A stretch of 30,569 nucleotides of DNA, taken from the IMG/VR virus record IMGVR_UViG_3300047546_002701, positions 1 through 30,569 of that record; one strand, 5' to 3'. The notes under the pieces are model-generated. The model was not told where the DNA came from and did no database searches. It worked only from the letters and a program-made list of their open reading frames with translations. This DNA comes from a virus. Both the position numbers and the translations under genes were made by a program. Of the stretch, positions 17,401 through 23,748 are shown in pieces (position 1 is the first letter of the stretch; every line of letters begins with the position of its first letter).

Positions 17401-17475
17401 AGGATTTGTATCTCTAACAAATGTGTTATACCTTTCTAAATTTTCAGCGAATAGAGTTTTTTGGATTACAGCCAT
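11425..17475 (-). CDS. Giant tail fibre/spike with C-terminal S74 intramolecular chaperone
   Basis: This 2016-residue adhesin is rich in Ser, Thr, Gly and Asn. Residues 1-400 are beta-rich, with jelly-roll-like stretches. About 680-1128 holds tandem Ig-like modules, three of them clearly related. A short Gly-X-Y run (AQGDPGNSGADG) lies near 1130-1141. About 1260-1550 is a shaft with two related modules (GTFAG.. and GTFSG.. types). The terminal 132 residues are a Peptidase_S74/endosialidase-type chaperone, STSDERLKNSIED, with S1885 and K1890 as the self-cleavage dyad. A coiled-coil end (AIQELTAKVEMLEAKL) follows, as expected for trimerisation and release. The protein would bind the host surface at the virion tail tip. 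The leader is 104 bases long, with an A/T motif at 17494-17501. Confidence 0.9.
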   Translation of the reverse strand: MAVIQKTLFAENLERYNTFVRDTNPTSTYFNITELPDTFTGGKNAFLIAGSGELVPDTLIKIEIKDAAGNVIYHEPGEGNLVTTINGEQFTNEYFEGVSKVVAVYVYPDDTAYGPCTITILGELSSYYDDNGLLTPIPIDWQGTYNVKWQKTINVNPTLANTTKIRFYRRPTATITELISPIYRIDSNTGLKINSGINQSFANIKISNLETFAGDVKRIKVFRTSLGDISDYDMIQDILVESKELLTTYNLSGSVVGNTGIFTSETLKNYWISGSLGTELTSSRVESGLKLSGSGYFRYSSSLELNSANTYELNLDAFYSASTDSNLGIYVSGSDGGDILIGTLSGISPTKNLLDTTIPFKLDSNFASASLYFSQSRGEWHVGNISLKLSEDTAFSPDEVSFVTTMPTVVGNEDFNFKFEFYDVNNNYVPVSVTGSANFTGGSNAITKLLTFESDRTAFRFSSGSVGNPPSQFVKFKTTKTNYTGSITYSSASFDKDGNYIVPSSYAGEYPGALTNVSDSGALLSIAKFSGSVSSVIVGSITYTASCEGFEEYETIYRFEDGDNAPGVFVTSNANQFIYKATDLSLNPTGQVITIEAKRKNLASATTPLTVNSGSGTPPLTFVSTNATNGVDTFTLAGSTYSYSIGERSYFISGSDQFGNEFSDAIKITPVKILDGLSVTLTNDNASLPALSNGFVASGSFILTSGSVNVKVGNETITFDDDNDSSRANNTFAITSLSGTGCTPNSSNPSINGYGITNLSADSGSLDITISYKDGAGDTTSVTKTATYTKNKKAAPVLTFVIGNNNQSTDAKSTGEQVTSFSDSTLSVKEQYNGTNSNLTLSSAPTINSSSAFPGITKTTTNLSYPTLATATDSVELSITGSVTDSEGISRQVFGNVSLTKVKKAAPVLSISTTNKAQSVSAKSTGTQIDAFSNSTVTVSQTYNGSTTNLTITSLTATSSDIASISTTAASGLVTLNGKTLADGTNSTIVTISATVTDSEGSSRTLTDTITLSKVKKAPPTITFAITPSSQTVAANSAGTLTGTIVDPVLTAFEGSSALTYNQGTLSTSQFKITNVTGVTVGSTTPSTSTIDVTAISSTDNTGVVTIAYVDSEGTSGTSTIRFTISKAIAGAQGDPGNSGADGKRTATGMIHYQVAATSAPSAPTATSYTFSTGTFSGLTANWGLGAPTYASGNTNKYWYSTYSVVETTAGGGTGTPSFGTPTQAIGFSGLVSFTAANNVSDGSNALSFGVAGTTLINGSNISTGKITSTNYSAGSPYTTAGSIIDLDNGRIATKTFYVDSNGDAVFKGTLSAAGGTFAGQITVGGTNYNLSDTLNANTTATQVGLGNVSNLTPQNQAQTGLIAGTTITGGGITISGGGSIKGGQTNYNTGTGFFLGYHGSAYKFSIGDASTKGITWDGSTLSIGGDVTIGATLASTVVSNASSALSNAATAQSTANSAASAAAASLQPGQAATDVNNNTTTITGNKIRTGTILSSNHSGPANGSDFSAEGMAIDLTGGGISAKNFRITAAGSAFFKGDISGASGTFSGNLSGATISGGSITIGSNFSVDTSGNMLANNASMTGTVTATAGTIGGWSISNSSKLTGVGTAGQIVLDPAIPSIKFNNTTGATKLTVKTGPLTYLGGAGESVTMPSQATGAGTYYSSIFSQTVGSYSSTYFQSAGNYVGTPSFPSGNGANLYYTSPTFNGYFSINFTIEVKDSPNYNIGNTVGYISVGGDTTYGTPNETGVMQIIPQLTTLTLPNAGTYYFHPVRTISGNWTSGYVQMAGGGYTGGTSTFNPELDFGELTEYGLQVASSADSFVKIARQASYALEAKGAIYVKSPNATTFSYFDGVVHPYVGNTNDLGTTGNRWKTVWTNNALNSTSDERLKNSIEDTDLGLEFVNKLRPVKYKNNSASSPRYHYGLIAQELIGTLNDFNKTTSDVGFIASSSFDYTEEDVEKWKTRDDWNVYESEISASVRGELGLAYTELISPMIKAIQELTAKVEMLEAKLSGSV
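11821..11823 (-). other. Predicted S74 self-cleavage serine codon (S1885)
   Basis: The TCG codon for S1885 begins the SDERLK motif. In characterised S74 chaperones, the peptide bond just before this Ser is cut after trimerisation and the C-terminal piece leaves the mature fibre. Cleavage here would release the last 132 residues. The site is assigned by motif only. Confidence 0.75.
12830..13695 (-). repeat. Duplicated shaft module in the tail fibre (two diverged copies)
   Basis: Two segments of about 60 residues share one motif order: TG.I.S.N(Y/H)S, then IDL..G.I..K.F, then a G.A.FKG..S.A.GTF(A/S)G end. The first copy is encoded at about 13515-13695 and the second at about 12830-13020. They are separated by a Gly-rich stretch (TITGGGITISGGG). 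This pattern is common in long phage fibre shafts built from repeated trimeric beta-helix units. Confidence 0.6.
14095..15105 (-). repeat. Three tandem Ig-like modules of about 112 residues in the tail fibre
   Basis: The three modules begin with KKAAPVLTF, KKAAPVLSI and KKAPPTITF, near residues 792, 902 and 1015, giving a period of about 335-340 bases. The first two share QS..AKSTG.Q, TYNG/QYNG, and a closing VTDSEG.SR...(V/T).L.KV. The third is more diverged but keeps DSEG and a final ISK. A more distant fourth unit precedes them (about 680-790). Such modules usually stiffen adhesins or bind glycans weakly. Copy number may vary by recombination between related strains. Confidence 0.75.
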
Positions 17476-17493
17476 TATTTAAAATATCTTTTG

Positions 17494-17501
17494 TATAAAT
17501 A
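17494..17501 (-). promoter_or_regulatory. TATTTATA leader motif upstream of tail fibre
   Basis: The minus strand reads TATTTATACAAAAGATA, 18 bases before the fibre ATG. The same 8-mer occurs in the same orientation in the three other minus-strand leaders of 28 bases or more in this window. It could be a phage promoter element or a translation leader. Confidence 0.45.
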
Positions 17502-17533
17502 TTCACAAAAAAATATTATGTTCATATTTATAT

Positions 17534-17577
17534 AAAGAAAACTATAAGATTCTATATAAAACTAAAGAAAACTAAAG
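17534..17577 (+). repeat. 10-bp-phased AAACTA repeats, possible operator
   Basis: AAACTA starts at 17539, 17559 and 17569, and a degenerate ATTCTA fills the remaining slot at 17549, so all four lie exactly one helical turn apart. The 11-mer AAAGAAAACTA also occurs twice (17534 and 17564). The array ends three bases before the ATG of the ribbon-helix-helix gene. Such proteins often bind tandem short operators in front of their own genes. Autoregulation here is inference; phased A-tracts could also bend the DNA. Confidence 0.5.
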
Positions 17578-17579
17578 TT

Positions 17580-17759
17580 ATGAAATACGCTATGTTGCAA
17601 ATAAAAAAAGAAACCCACGAACTTCTCAAACAATATTGTGAAGAACATGGGTTTAAGATGGGAAGTTTAGTTGAAAATTTAATTAAGAAACACGTTGGTG
17701 TTACTAAACCTCAAGCGGGTGTGTTAAGAGCTGATAAGGTTAAAAATCAATCTTACTAA
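17580..17759 (+). CDS. Small ribbon-helix-helix-like DNA-binding protein
   Basis: A 59-codon gene runs from ATG at 17580 to TAA at 17757-17759 and is the only convincing plus-strand gene. The product begins MKYAMLQIKKETHELLKQYC, then EEHGFKMGSLVENLIKKHVG. A short strand (3-8), a helix (11-22), a GFKMG turn and a second helix (27-39) fit the Arc/MetJ/CopG ribbon-helix-helix fold, which dimerises through the strand to contact DNA. A basic tail (40-59) follows. It diverges from the tail-fibre gene and converges with the SbcD-SbcC gene, overlapping its last 20 bases. The phased repeats just upstream could be its operator. It could also be a small nucleoid-type or anti-host protein. Similar short proteins occur in T4-like phages (recollection, not searched). 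Confidence 0.8.
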   Translation: MKYAMLQIKKETHELLKQYCEEHGFKMGSLVENLIKKHVGVTKPQAGVLRADKVKNQSY

Positions 17760-20700
17760 ACCCATCTATCTTTTTTATCTCTATCAATCCATCTACGATA
17801 TCTCTCATTTGTTCTAAGTGAGAAATCATCCAAATGAAATCAAATTGAGTTTTTAAATATTGCATCATCATAAATAATGATGATAAGTTATTAGCATCTA
17901 ATGTACCAAATCCCTCATCTATTACTAAGAAGTTAGGACGTGGTAGGTTGCATATGTTAATCAGAGCTACTCTAATAGCCAAACCACTTACGAACTTCTC
18001 CATACCACTACACATTTCTAATGGCCATTCTTGGTCCTCATAAACAATCTTTGCATTAATAGATTTACCATCGATATCCATTACGATACTAAAATCTACA
18101 ACCTGCGCAAGTATATTATTGATTTCATTTTCAATAACAGGCATTGCTTTCGAAATAAGTTCGTATGGTACACCATCTCTCTTTACAGAATCGATATAAT
18201 AGGTGTATAGGCGACTCTTTTCTTCTAAGTCCTTAACTTCATCCATCTTATCCTTTACATTGTCTATAAACGATTGTATTTGAGTAATAGAGCTATTCAA
18301 ATCAGATATTTGTTTGTTAAGCGTTTTTACTTCCGATTCTATTTCGCTCTTTGTTCTATTTAGTCCATCGATAACCGATTCTATTTGTTTATTACGTTTA
18401 ATAGTATCTTCATTATCGTGGTATCTTTGAATATCTGCGTTTACTTGCTCCAATTGAGTATCATACAATTGTTTTTGAGTTTCAAATCCATTTAATTCTG
18501 CGATTGTTTTTTCTTTAATTACAATTGCTTTTTGATACTTAGATTTTAACTCAACTAAAGAGTCCCATTGTTCTTCCACATCTGCAATATAAGATGCCTG
18601 TTGAATTAACGATTGATGTTTGTTTCCTAATTCCGTTAATTTATCTTCTTGCTCCTCTACTTTAGATTTTGTTTCTAACGCATCTTTTACGAATACATTA
18701 TTCATGCAAAACTTACAATTTGGGTCATATTCGTGCTTTTCTAAATGCGAAAGTTTTTCCCTATTGGATTCCAAAGATTGTTCTAATAGCTGAATTTGAT
18801 GTTCGGTTTCATTTATCTCACTTTTATACTCATCCCATTCCTTTTTAGCATCTTCGATTGGTTTACCATTTATAATTTTGTGTTCTTCAATCGATTGAGA
18901 TATTTCGGAAATGTTTTGAGTATATTCATCTAACTTTTCTTTCTTATTTTTTTCTTCTGAAAGTACGTGTAGAATATCAAATCCAATTTGGTTCTTTTTC
19001 TTTTCTAATTTATCTAAATCTAAATTTGCATCTACCGGCACTAACTCTTTTGTTAATCCTAATATTCTATTAGATAAATCTTCTACATCATTTGTTTTTG
19101 TTTCTAATTCCTTTTCCTTTGCTCTTAGTTCCGATTTCTTTGTTTGCTTTTCTAAACCTTTTTCAGCCAACTCTGTCGTAAAGTCGGTTTTCTTAAAATT
19201 TTTGATAAGTACTGCTACTTCCTTTATATCTTCACTTGCCGTTTCATATAATTTATCGAATATATCCAATCCCATAAATTGTGCTAACAAATCCTTTCTC
19301 TCCGATTGTGATTTATCAATGAATAAAGCATTGTTACCTTGTAGAGATAAAGCAGTTAGGACGAAATCTTCGTACTTACCAACGTATTGTTCAATTACTA
19401 CATTTGTATCCCTTCTCTCCGTTCCATTTAAAGATGTGATTGTACCTCCCTCATCTTTCCAAAATTGTACATCCACTTTAACGTTCTTTCCTTTGTTGAT
19501 TGTTTTAGCAGTTCTACTAATATGGAAATCCATTCCATTAACTTGGAAATGTAGGTGGCATTCGAAATCCTTTTTACGATTGTTCATAATGTGAGTAGCC
19601 TTAAATGCTCTACTACACTTATCGAACAGGCAGAAGGAGATTGCATCAAATAGGGATGATTTACCACTAGCGTTTGGTGCGAATAATCCCATCAATCCTC
19701 CTACTTTGGCGAAATCGATTTTGTTGTTTTCACCATAAGAGAACATATTACTGAATGTAAACTTTATGGGCTTCCAATGTATATTTCTATGTACTTCTTC
19801 TTGCGTTATTCTACTATTGATATCTCTATTAATTGCTTCTAAACCATCTAAATCCGCAGTAGTTGTAAATGGCATCATTCTTTGAACATAATCTTTTATC
19901 AATGTGTTTTGATAGTTGATATCGGATATATCTTCAAAATCTAATTTGTTTAATCTATTACCTGTTTTTTGTTTATTGAATGAATCGGTTCTAATAATTG
20001 TGAAATCATCAACACCATATCTCATTTTAATTTCGGTGATTACTTTCTTTGTATCAGCGGTATCGGTATTAGATAAACGAACTCTCAAACGTGGATTTTT
20101 TGGCATATCGGTTACAACCGGCACTACGCCATTATCTACATCCAATGTGTAATATCCATAATCATTTGGAATATCGATTGCTTCATATTTTAATGATGCT
20201 ACATCCCAAACTAAGAATCCGTGTCCGTTTAAACTCTCACCAAAGTTTTGTTGTACCAATGAACCGGCGTAAACTACCTTACATCCGCTTGGAGAAATCA
20301 TAGTTTGTCTTTTGTGGATGTCACCCAATAGAGCTAAATCGTATCCATCAAACATATCAGTTGTAAAATGTCTACTACTTACAACATACCCCACATCGGT
20401 TTGTGAATTATCAACAGGTCCGTGGAATAGTGCAATCTTTTTGTTTCCAAATAGTGTTTCTGCTTTAGGCCAATTATCTTTCTTATCAAAGATTGAAAAT
20501 ACAGCGAAATCTACACCACCAACTGAATACACTTGTGTATCTCTAAGATAATGAAAATTTGGTAGGTTTAAAGCCTCTACAATAGGTGATAATACATCTA
20601 ACCTATCCGAATTGTTCATATTACAATCGTGATTACCTGCGATTAGGATTGTTTCACAATGTTTAGAACATTCGGTAAATAGCCAACTAATCTCTTTCAC

Positions 20701-20883
20701 CAACTCTGGTGACATTTCTAATTTAGCATGTGCAATATCACCTGCTAAATAAATGAGTGAATCTTCCGTTCCTCTTTTACGGATTTCTTCAAACATTTTT
20801 TCAAAAACCGCTCTATACTCTTTGTGTCTTTGTACATTACGAATATGAATATCCGCAATATGGTAAATTCTTTTTAAACTCAT
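17740..20883 (-). CDS. Fused SbcD-SbcC (Mre11-Rad50/gp47-gp46-like) recombination nuclease
   Basis: In this 1047-residue protein both subunits of the DNA-end-processing complex are joined. The N-terminal 230 residues are an Mre11/SbcD metallophosphoesterase: DIH at 11-13, GD at 48-49, GNHD at 83-86, H154 and GDIH at 187-190. From about 368 comes a Rad50/SbcC ATPase: Walker A APNASGKSS at 402-410, long coiled-coil arms, a CKFC zinc hook at 723-726, and Walker B FLVIDEGFGTLD at 985-996 with a final His in MISHLEQ. The ABC signature is CSGMEKF near 958-964 rather than LSGGE. The complex resects ends and feeds recombination-dependent replication. In T4 the two parts are separate genes 47 and 46. 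Its ATG overlaps the primase stop by four bases. Confidence 0.93.
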   Translation of the reverse strand: MSLKRIYHIADIHIRNVQRHKEYRAVFEKMFEEIRKRGTEDSLIYLAGDIAHAKLEMSPELVKEISWLFTECSKHCETILIAGNHDCNMNNSDRLDVLSPIVEALNLPNFHYLRDTQVYSVGGVDFAVFSIFDKKDNWPKAETLFGNKKIALFHGPVDNSQTDVGYVVSSRHFTTDMFDGYDLALLGDIHKRQTMISPSGCKVVYAGSLVQQNFGESLNGHGFLVWDVASLKYEAIDIPNDYGYYTLDVDNGVVPVVTDMPKNPRLRVRLSNTDTADTKKVITEIKMRYGVDDFTIIRTDSFNKQKTGNRLNKLDFEDISDINYQNTLIKDYVQRMMPFTTTADLDGLEAINRDINSRITQEEVHRNIHWKPIKFTFSNMFSYGENNKIDFAKVGGLMGLFAPNASGKSSLFDAISFCLFDKCSRAFKATHIMNNRKKDFECHLHFQVNGMDFHISRTAKTINKGKNVKVDVQFWKDEGGTITSLNGTERRDTNVVIEQYVGKYEDFVLTALSLQGNNALFIDKSQSERKDLLAQFMGLDIFDKLYETASEDIKEVAVLIKNFKKTDFTTELAEKGLEKQTKKSELRAKEKELETKTNDVEDLSNRILGLTKELVPVDANLDLDKLEKKKNQIGFDILHVLSEEKNKKEKLDEYTQNISEISQSIEEHKIINGKPIEDAKKEWDEYKSEINETEHQIQLLEQSLESNREKLSHLEKHEYDPNCKFCMNNVFVKDALETKSKVEEQEDKLTELGNKHQSLIQQASYIADVEEQWDSLVELKSKYQKAIVIKEKTIAELNGFETQKQLYDTQLEQVNADIQRYHDNEDTIKRNKQIESVIDGLNRTKSEIESEVKTLNKQISDLNSSITQIQSFIDNVKDKMDEVKDLEEKSRLYTYYIDSVKRDGVPYELISKAMPVIENEINNILAQVVDFSIVMDIDGKSINAKIVYEDQEWPLEMCSGMEKFVSGLAIRVALINICNLPRPNFLVIDEGFGTLDANNLSSLFMMMQYLKTQFDFIWMISHLEQMRDIVDGLIEIKKIDGFSKIDF

Positions 20884-21821
20884 AATGAATTTATTTTGTT
20901 TAACAGTAAATCTTCAGAAGAGAATTCTTTAGTTTTACTTAATTCTTCATAAAATTTTTCATAGCCCATATCAGATGCATCTTTATCTTTTAGATACATC
21001 ATCTTTACATTGATTCCATTTTTTCTGAAATAATCAGCTGCTTTAAGAGCTTCGTTGATTGCATCGTTATCTAATGAAATAATGATATTGTTTACTCCAC
21101 TCATAAAGATTTTTTCAACCAATTGCTTGGAAGGAAACTTACCTAAAAGTGGAATTGCATTTCTTTTAATTGTTATAGCATCAAATACCCCCTCACAAAG
21201 TATAATTGGTTCATTCCAATTTACCTGTGATTCAAAACAAATTATATTCTTACTGATTGGTGGGTTTTTGTATTTCATCTTCTCTTCCGAATAATAAGAG
21301 CGAGAAACAAAATAGTTAAGCGAACCATCGGAATTGTATGATGGAATTATCACTCTACGAGCATATAAACCTTCTTTACAATATCCAATATTGTGTTTGA
21401 TGATATCTTTTATACCAATACCTCTTTGAGTAAGATAATGCATAGCATGTTTGTATTCAGGATTAAATCCCTTTGGTTCTTCTGCTAATGAAATAAATTC
21501 TTTTGGAAGTGAAATGAATACCTTAGTTTCGGCATCTTCTTGTTGTGGAGTCCAATTACTATCCCCATATATCTCTCTGATTATGGATATAGTTTTTCTA
21601 TCTACATCTAATTTACGAAGAAGGGATGTTAGTTTTTTGCCACCACTATTACAAGTCCAACAATGCCACTTTTGGGTTTCAGTATTAACTTGTAGTTTAG
21701 GTTTGTGATGATTACAAAAAGGGCAGTAAAATGCTAATTCGTTTCCCTTTAGGGATACACCGCTACCCAATACATTAGTAAGGGCAGTAATTACCTTATT
21801 TTTATCATTGCTACTTAACAC
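20880..21821 (-). CDS. TOPRIM (DnaG-type) primase
   Basis: The reading frame opens at a TTG (21839), but I favour the GTG at 21821 (VLSSNDKNKV, 313 residues). It leaves a TATATTTGGTT leader like that before the third GT-LamG gene. An N-terminal zinc ribbon is formed by C33, C36, C54 and C57 (YCPFC and HCWTC). A TOPRIM domain carries E210 in LCEGVFDA and D251/D253 in SLDND, the metal-binding acids, with KDASDMG at 280-286. Between them lie RRVIIPSYNSDG and KYKNP, shared with DnaG-type catalytic cores. It would make RNA primers for phage DNA synthesis. No helicase domain is fused. It shares an operon with the nuclease genes on both sides. Confidence 0.87.
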   Translation of the reverse strand: MLSSNDKNKVITALTNVLGSGVSLKGNELAFYCPFCNHHKPKLQVNTETQKWHCWTCNSGGKKLTSLLRKLDVDRKTISIIREIYGDSNWTPQQEDAETKVFISLPKEFISLAEEPKGFNPEYKHAMHYLTQRGIGIKDIIKHNIGYCKEGLYARRVIIPSYNSDGSLNYFVSRSYYSEEKMKYKNPPISKNIICFESQVNWNEPIILCEGVFDAITIKRNAIPLLGKFPSKQLVEKIFMSGVNNIIISLDNDAINEALKAADYFRKNGINVKMMYLKDKDASDMGYEKFYEELSKTKEFSSEDLLLNKINSL

Positions 21822-21860
21822 AAACCAAATATACAACAAATATTTGAAATTACCAAATTT

Positions 21861-22277
21861 TTATGGTTCTAAAAACCATTCTTCTGGTATTTCCTTATCT
21901 GCGTATTTGTAACCATTCTTTTCACACCACATACCATATGTGGTCTTAGAATTCTTACTGATTTTGTTTTTTGAGTTTGAAAATACAAAGCGAATATCCA
22001 AATTTGGATGCTGCTGTTTTACCAATTGATGTTTTCTACGGTCTGCTGCAACAAATCTACCTTTTGTTTCTACTATGATTCCATTAGGTAAACGAAAATC
22101 AGGATTGTAAGTATGTTGAGAAGCAGGTACAATGTAAGGAATCTTTTCAGACTCATATTGTACAACAATCCCCTTACCTTCAATTTGTTGTGAAATATTT
22201 TCTTCAAGACCGGATTTAAATCCATATTTTCTCGCAACCCATTTAGAGTTGGTCTTTTTTGTAACTTTTTTGGCCAT
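21861..22277 (-). CDS. T7 endonuclease I-like Holliday junction resolvase
   Basis: This 138-residue product matches phage T7 endonuclease I almost end to end: KSGLEENISQQIEGKGI at 21-37, IPYIVPASQHTYNPDF at 46-61, LPNGIIVETKGR at 63-74, then HPNLDIRFVFSNS and a terminal IPEEWF. The catalytic set is intact: E25, D60, E70 and K72 correspond to E20, D55, E65 and K67 of T7. The enzyme cuts four-way junctions and branched DNA, resolving replication and recombination intermediates before packaging. A basic N-terminal tail (MAKKVTKKTNSK) precedes the fold. Its start is five bases from the upstream stop. It lies beside the primase and SbcD-SbcC genes, consistent with recombination-dependent replication. 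Confidence 0.95.
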   Translation of the reverse strand: MAKKVTKKTNSKWVARKYGFKSGLEENISQQIEGKGIVVQYESEKIPYIVPASQHTYNPDFRLPNGIIVETKGRFVAADRRKHQLVKQQHPNLDIRFVFSNSKNKISKNSKTTYGMWCEKNGYKYADKEIPEEWFLEP

Positions 22278-22282
22278 TAAAT

Positions 22283-22492
22283 TTATTTTTTCTTCATATC
22301 GGAGTACTTAGTTGCAGAAACTTCACCACCTCTACCCGTTTTGAATTTTGCAGCAGTTAGTACTTGCTCATCTGCTTTTTTTAAATCGTTTGTAGTGTAT
22401 GGCGTTTTTGCGTTTACCCCAGCTTCAAATGAAATTTTATCAACTCCCAATGCTGCTTTTTGCCCATCGTATAAATCTAAAATCTTTGACAT
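22283..22492 (-). CDS. 69-residue protein of unknown function
   Basis: This short soluble protein starts MSKILDLYDGQKAALGVDK. It has a helical segment LKKADEQVLTAAKF in the middle and a basic end (SATKYSDMKKK). There is no signal peptide, metal motif or membrane segment, and I do not recognise the family. The gene has its own 28-base leader with the TATTTATA motif and precedes the resolvase by five bases. It therefore heads the recombination/replication group. A small structural or DNA-associated protein is possible. Confidence 0.7.
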   Translation of the reverse strand: MSKILDLYDGQKAALGVDKISFEAGVNAKTPYTTNDLKKADEQVLTAAKFKTGRGGEVSATKYSDMKKK

Positions 22493-22508
22493 AATGTTTA
22501 TTGTTTAA

Positions 22509-22516
22509 TATAAATA
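22509..22516 (-). promoter_or_regulatory. TATTTATA leader motif upstream of the 69-residue gene
   Basis: The minus strand reads TTTATATTTATATTAAACAA in the 28-base gap. The 8-mer ends 16 bases before the ATG. Orientation and position agree with the motif before the fibre, 391-residue and 207-residue genes. Confidence 0.45.
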
Positions 22517-22520
22517 TAAA

Positions 22521-23696
22521 TTAAGTATCAAAACGAATAATAAAGTTTACAGGCATTTCTGATTCTGATTTAATTGGTTGTGGTAATTTTGCTACTGCAA
22601 CTAAATCACAATTATCATCATATAAACCAATTGTTGTAATAAATGGTGCTAAGAAGGAGCCTGTTGAATCCATAGAACCGCTTAGTTCATAATGTTCAAA
22701 TCCTGCAAAATGCGTTGAAGGATTAACAGATGATGTGTATCTATAATCCAATGTGTTACCATTTTCTAAAATAGATTTTTTACGAATATATTTTACACCA
22801 GGTGTTGTTGTTGTTTTATATATTTTACCATCTGAACCTGTTATATATTCATCTACTCTACCAACTTCAACTATTGCTGATGGGTTTTGTGATACATTGA
22901 ATTCATCTTCATTCACAATTAGTAGATATTCATGTTCGTAAATTGTTTTAGTAGATTTATATGATAATTCCCAATCTGCATTTAATAAAGAATCAGCTTC
23001 TCTGGTTAAAACTAATAATCCGTTTGCATAGAACACATTACCAATTCTATCACTACCAGCCGCTCCTTCTAAGAATGGAATATTTTCAACAATCATTACT
23101 CCAGTGTTCGCATTGAAACTAACTATCTTTAAATCATAACTAACACCATTATAAACTAAATTTAATTCATTTAAAGTAACATCAATACCAATTATTTGAA
23201 AAGAACCGGAATATGGATTAGTAGCTACATCTTCAAAATCCCAACTATTATTATTTGAATCAATTTTACCAACAATAACACTATCACCACCCGCACCTAT
23301 TAAATTTCCGTATCCATCATCTATAAAAGATGTATCGCTTCCATTTTTATCAGTTAATAAAATAGAACCTTTTTTTATACCCTCTCCAACATATATTTGT
23401 GGAATAGATATTACTTTTGCACTACCACTTAAAAATCTATCTCTGGTAGATGCTTGTATATTATATTCATTAGATTTAGAACCATATCTTAAAAATGGAT
23501 TATCTTCATTTCCATTATAAAATTGAGCTCTTAATTGTCCATATATTGAATTTTTTGGAATTCCATTTGATAATTCACTAGAACTTATATTAGCTTCATA
23601 CAATGTTATATCGGTAGAAGTATCATTAAAACTCCACTCCTTATACGCCTTAAATGGGCGAATATTAATATCTGATTTTGGTATCCTTTTTAACAT
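22521..23696 (-). CDS. Putative virion structural protein sharing a C-terminal domain with its neighbour
   Basis: This 391-residue protein is Ser/Asn-rich and beta-rich, with no enzyme motif. It opens MLKRIPKSDINIRPFKAYKE. The C-terminal region (about 256-391) contains NEDEFNVSQNPS and ITTIGLYDDNCDLVAVAK, then QPI. These match the C-terminus of the 410-residue protein encoded next upstream (NNREFNFSNNPT, ITSVGLYDDANELLAVAK, QPI). The two are therefore paralogous at one end, as expected for virion parts that use a common docking domain. The gene starts just after an intrinsic terminator and has a TATTTATA motif six bases before the ATG, so it probably begins a new transcription unit. The exact structural role is not known. 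Confidence 0.72.
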   Translation of the reverse strand: MLKRIPKSDINIRPFKAYKEWSFNDTSTDITLYEANISSSELSNGIPKNSIYGQLRAQFYNGNEDNPFLRYGSKSNEYNIQASTRDRFLSGSAKVISIPQIYVGEGIKKGSILLTDKNGSDTSFIDDGYGNLIGAGGDSVIVGKIDSNNNSWDFEDVATNPYSGSFQIIGIDVTLNELNLVYNGVSYDLKIVSFNANTGVMIVENIPFLEGAAGSDRIGNVFYANGLLVLTREADSLLNADWELSYKSTKTIYEHEYLLIVNEDEFNVSQNPSAIVEVGRVDEYITGSDGKIYKTTTTPGVKYIRKKSILENGNTLDYRYTSSVNPSTHFAGFEHYELSGSMDSTGSFLAPFITTIGLYDDNCDLVAVAKLPQPIKSESEMPVNFIIRFDT

Positions 23697-23702
23697 ATCA
23701 TC

Positions 23703-23710
23703 TATAAATA
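23703..23710 (-). promoter_or_regulatory. TATTTATA leader motif upstream of the 391-residue gene
   Basis: The minus strand reads AAGATATTTATAGATGAT directly before the ATG, with six bases between motif and start. It follows the terminator at once, which supports a promoter at this point, although the spacing is shorter than at the other three sites. Confidence 0.42.
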
Positions 23711-23716
23711 TCTTAT

Positions 23717-23748
23717 AAACTAAAAACCCAACTTTTTATGGTTGGGTT
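23717..23748 (-). terminator. Intrinsic terminator after the 410-residue structural gene
   Basis: On the minus strand a perfect 8-bp stem, AACCCAAC with GTTGGGTT (plus coordinates 23748-23741 and 23732-23725), encloses an 8-base loop CATAAAAA. It runs into TTTAGTTT, giving five consecutive T residues at the stem end. It lies 28 bases beyond the TAA of the 410-residue gene and would end the structural transcript. On the plus strand the same hairpin is followed by only AAATAG, so it is directional. Confidence 0.85.

Larger units (their letters stand above)
17476..17579. promoter_or_regulatory. Divergent control region between tail fibre and plus-strand RHH gene
   Basis: This 104-base, very A/T-rich region separates the two divergent starts. 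Toward the fibre gene the minus strand reads TATTTATA (17501-17494), 18 bases before the ATG, as in other leaders in this window. A T4-late-like TATAAATA also occurs on the minus strand at 17532-17525, about 50 bases before the ATG. Toward the plus-strand gene lie phased AAACTA repeats. No Shine-Dalgarno-like GGAG is present on either side. The promoter assignment is inference. Confidence 0.55.

Noticed and set aside
19202-19594. Plus-strand open frame of 130 codons
   Set aside because: It is antisense to the well-supported SbcD-SbcC gene and has no domain signal.
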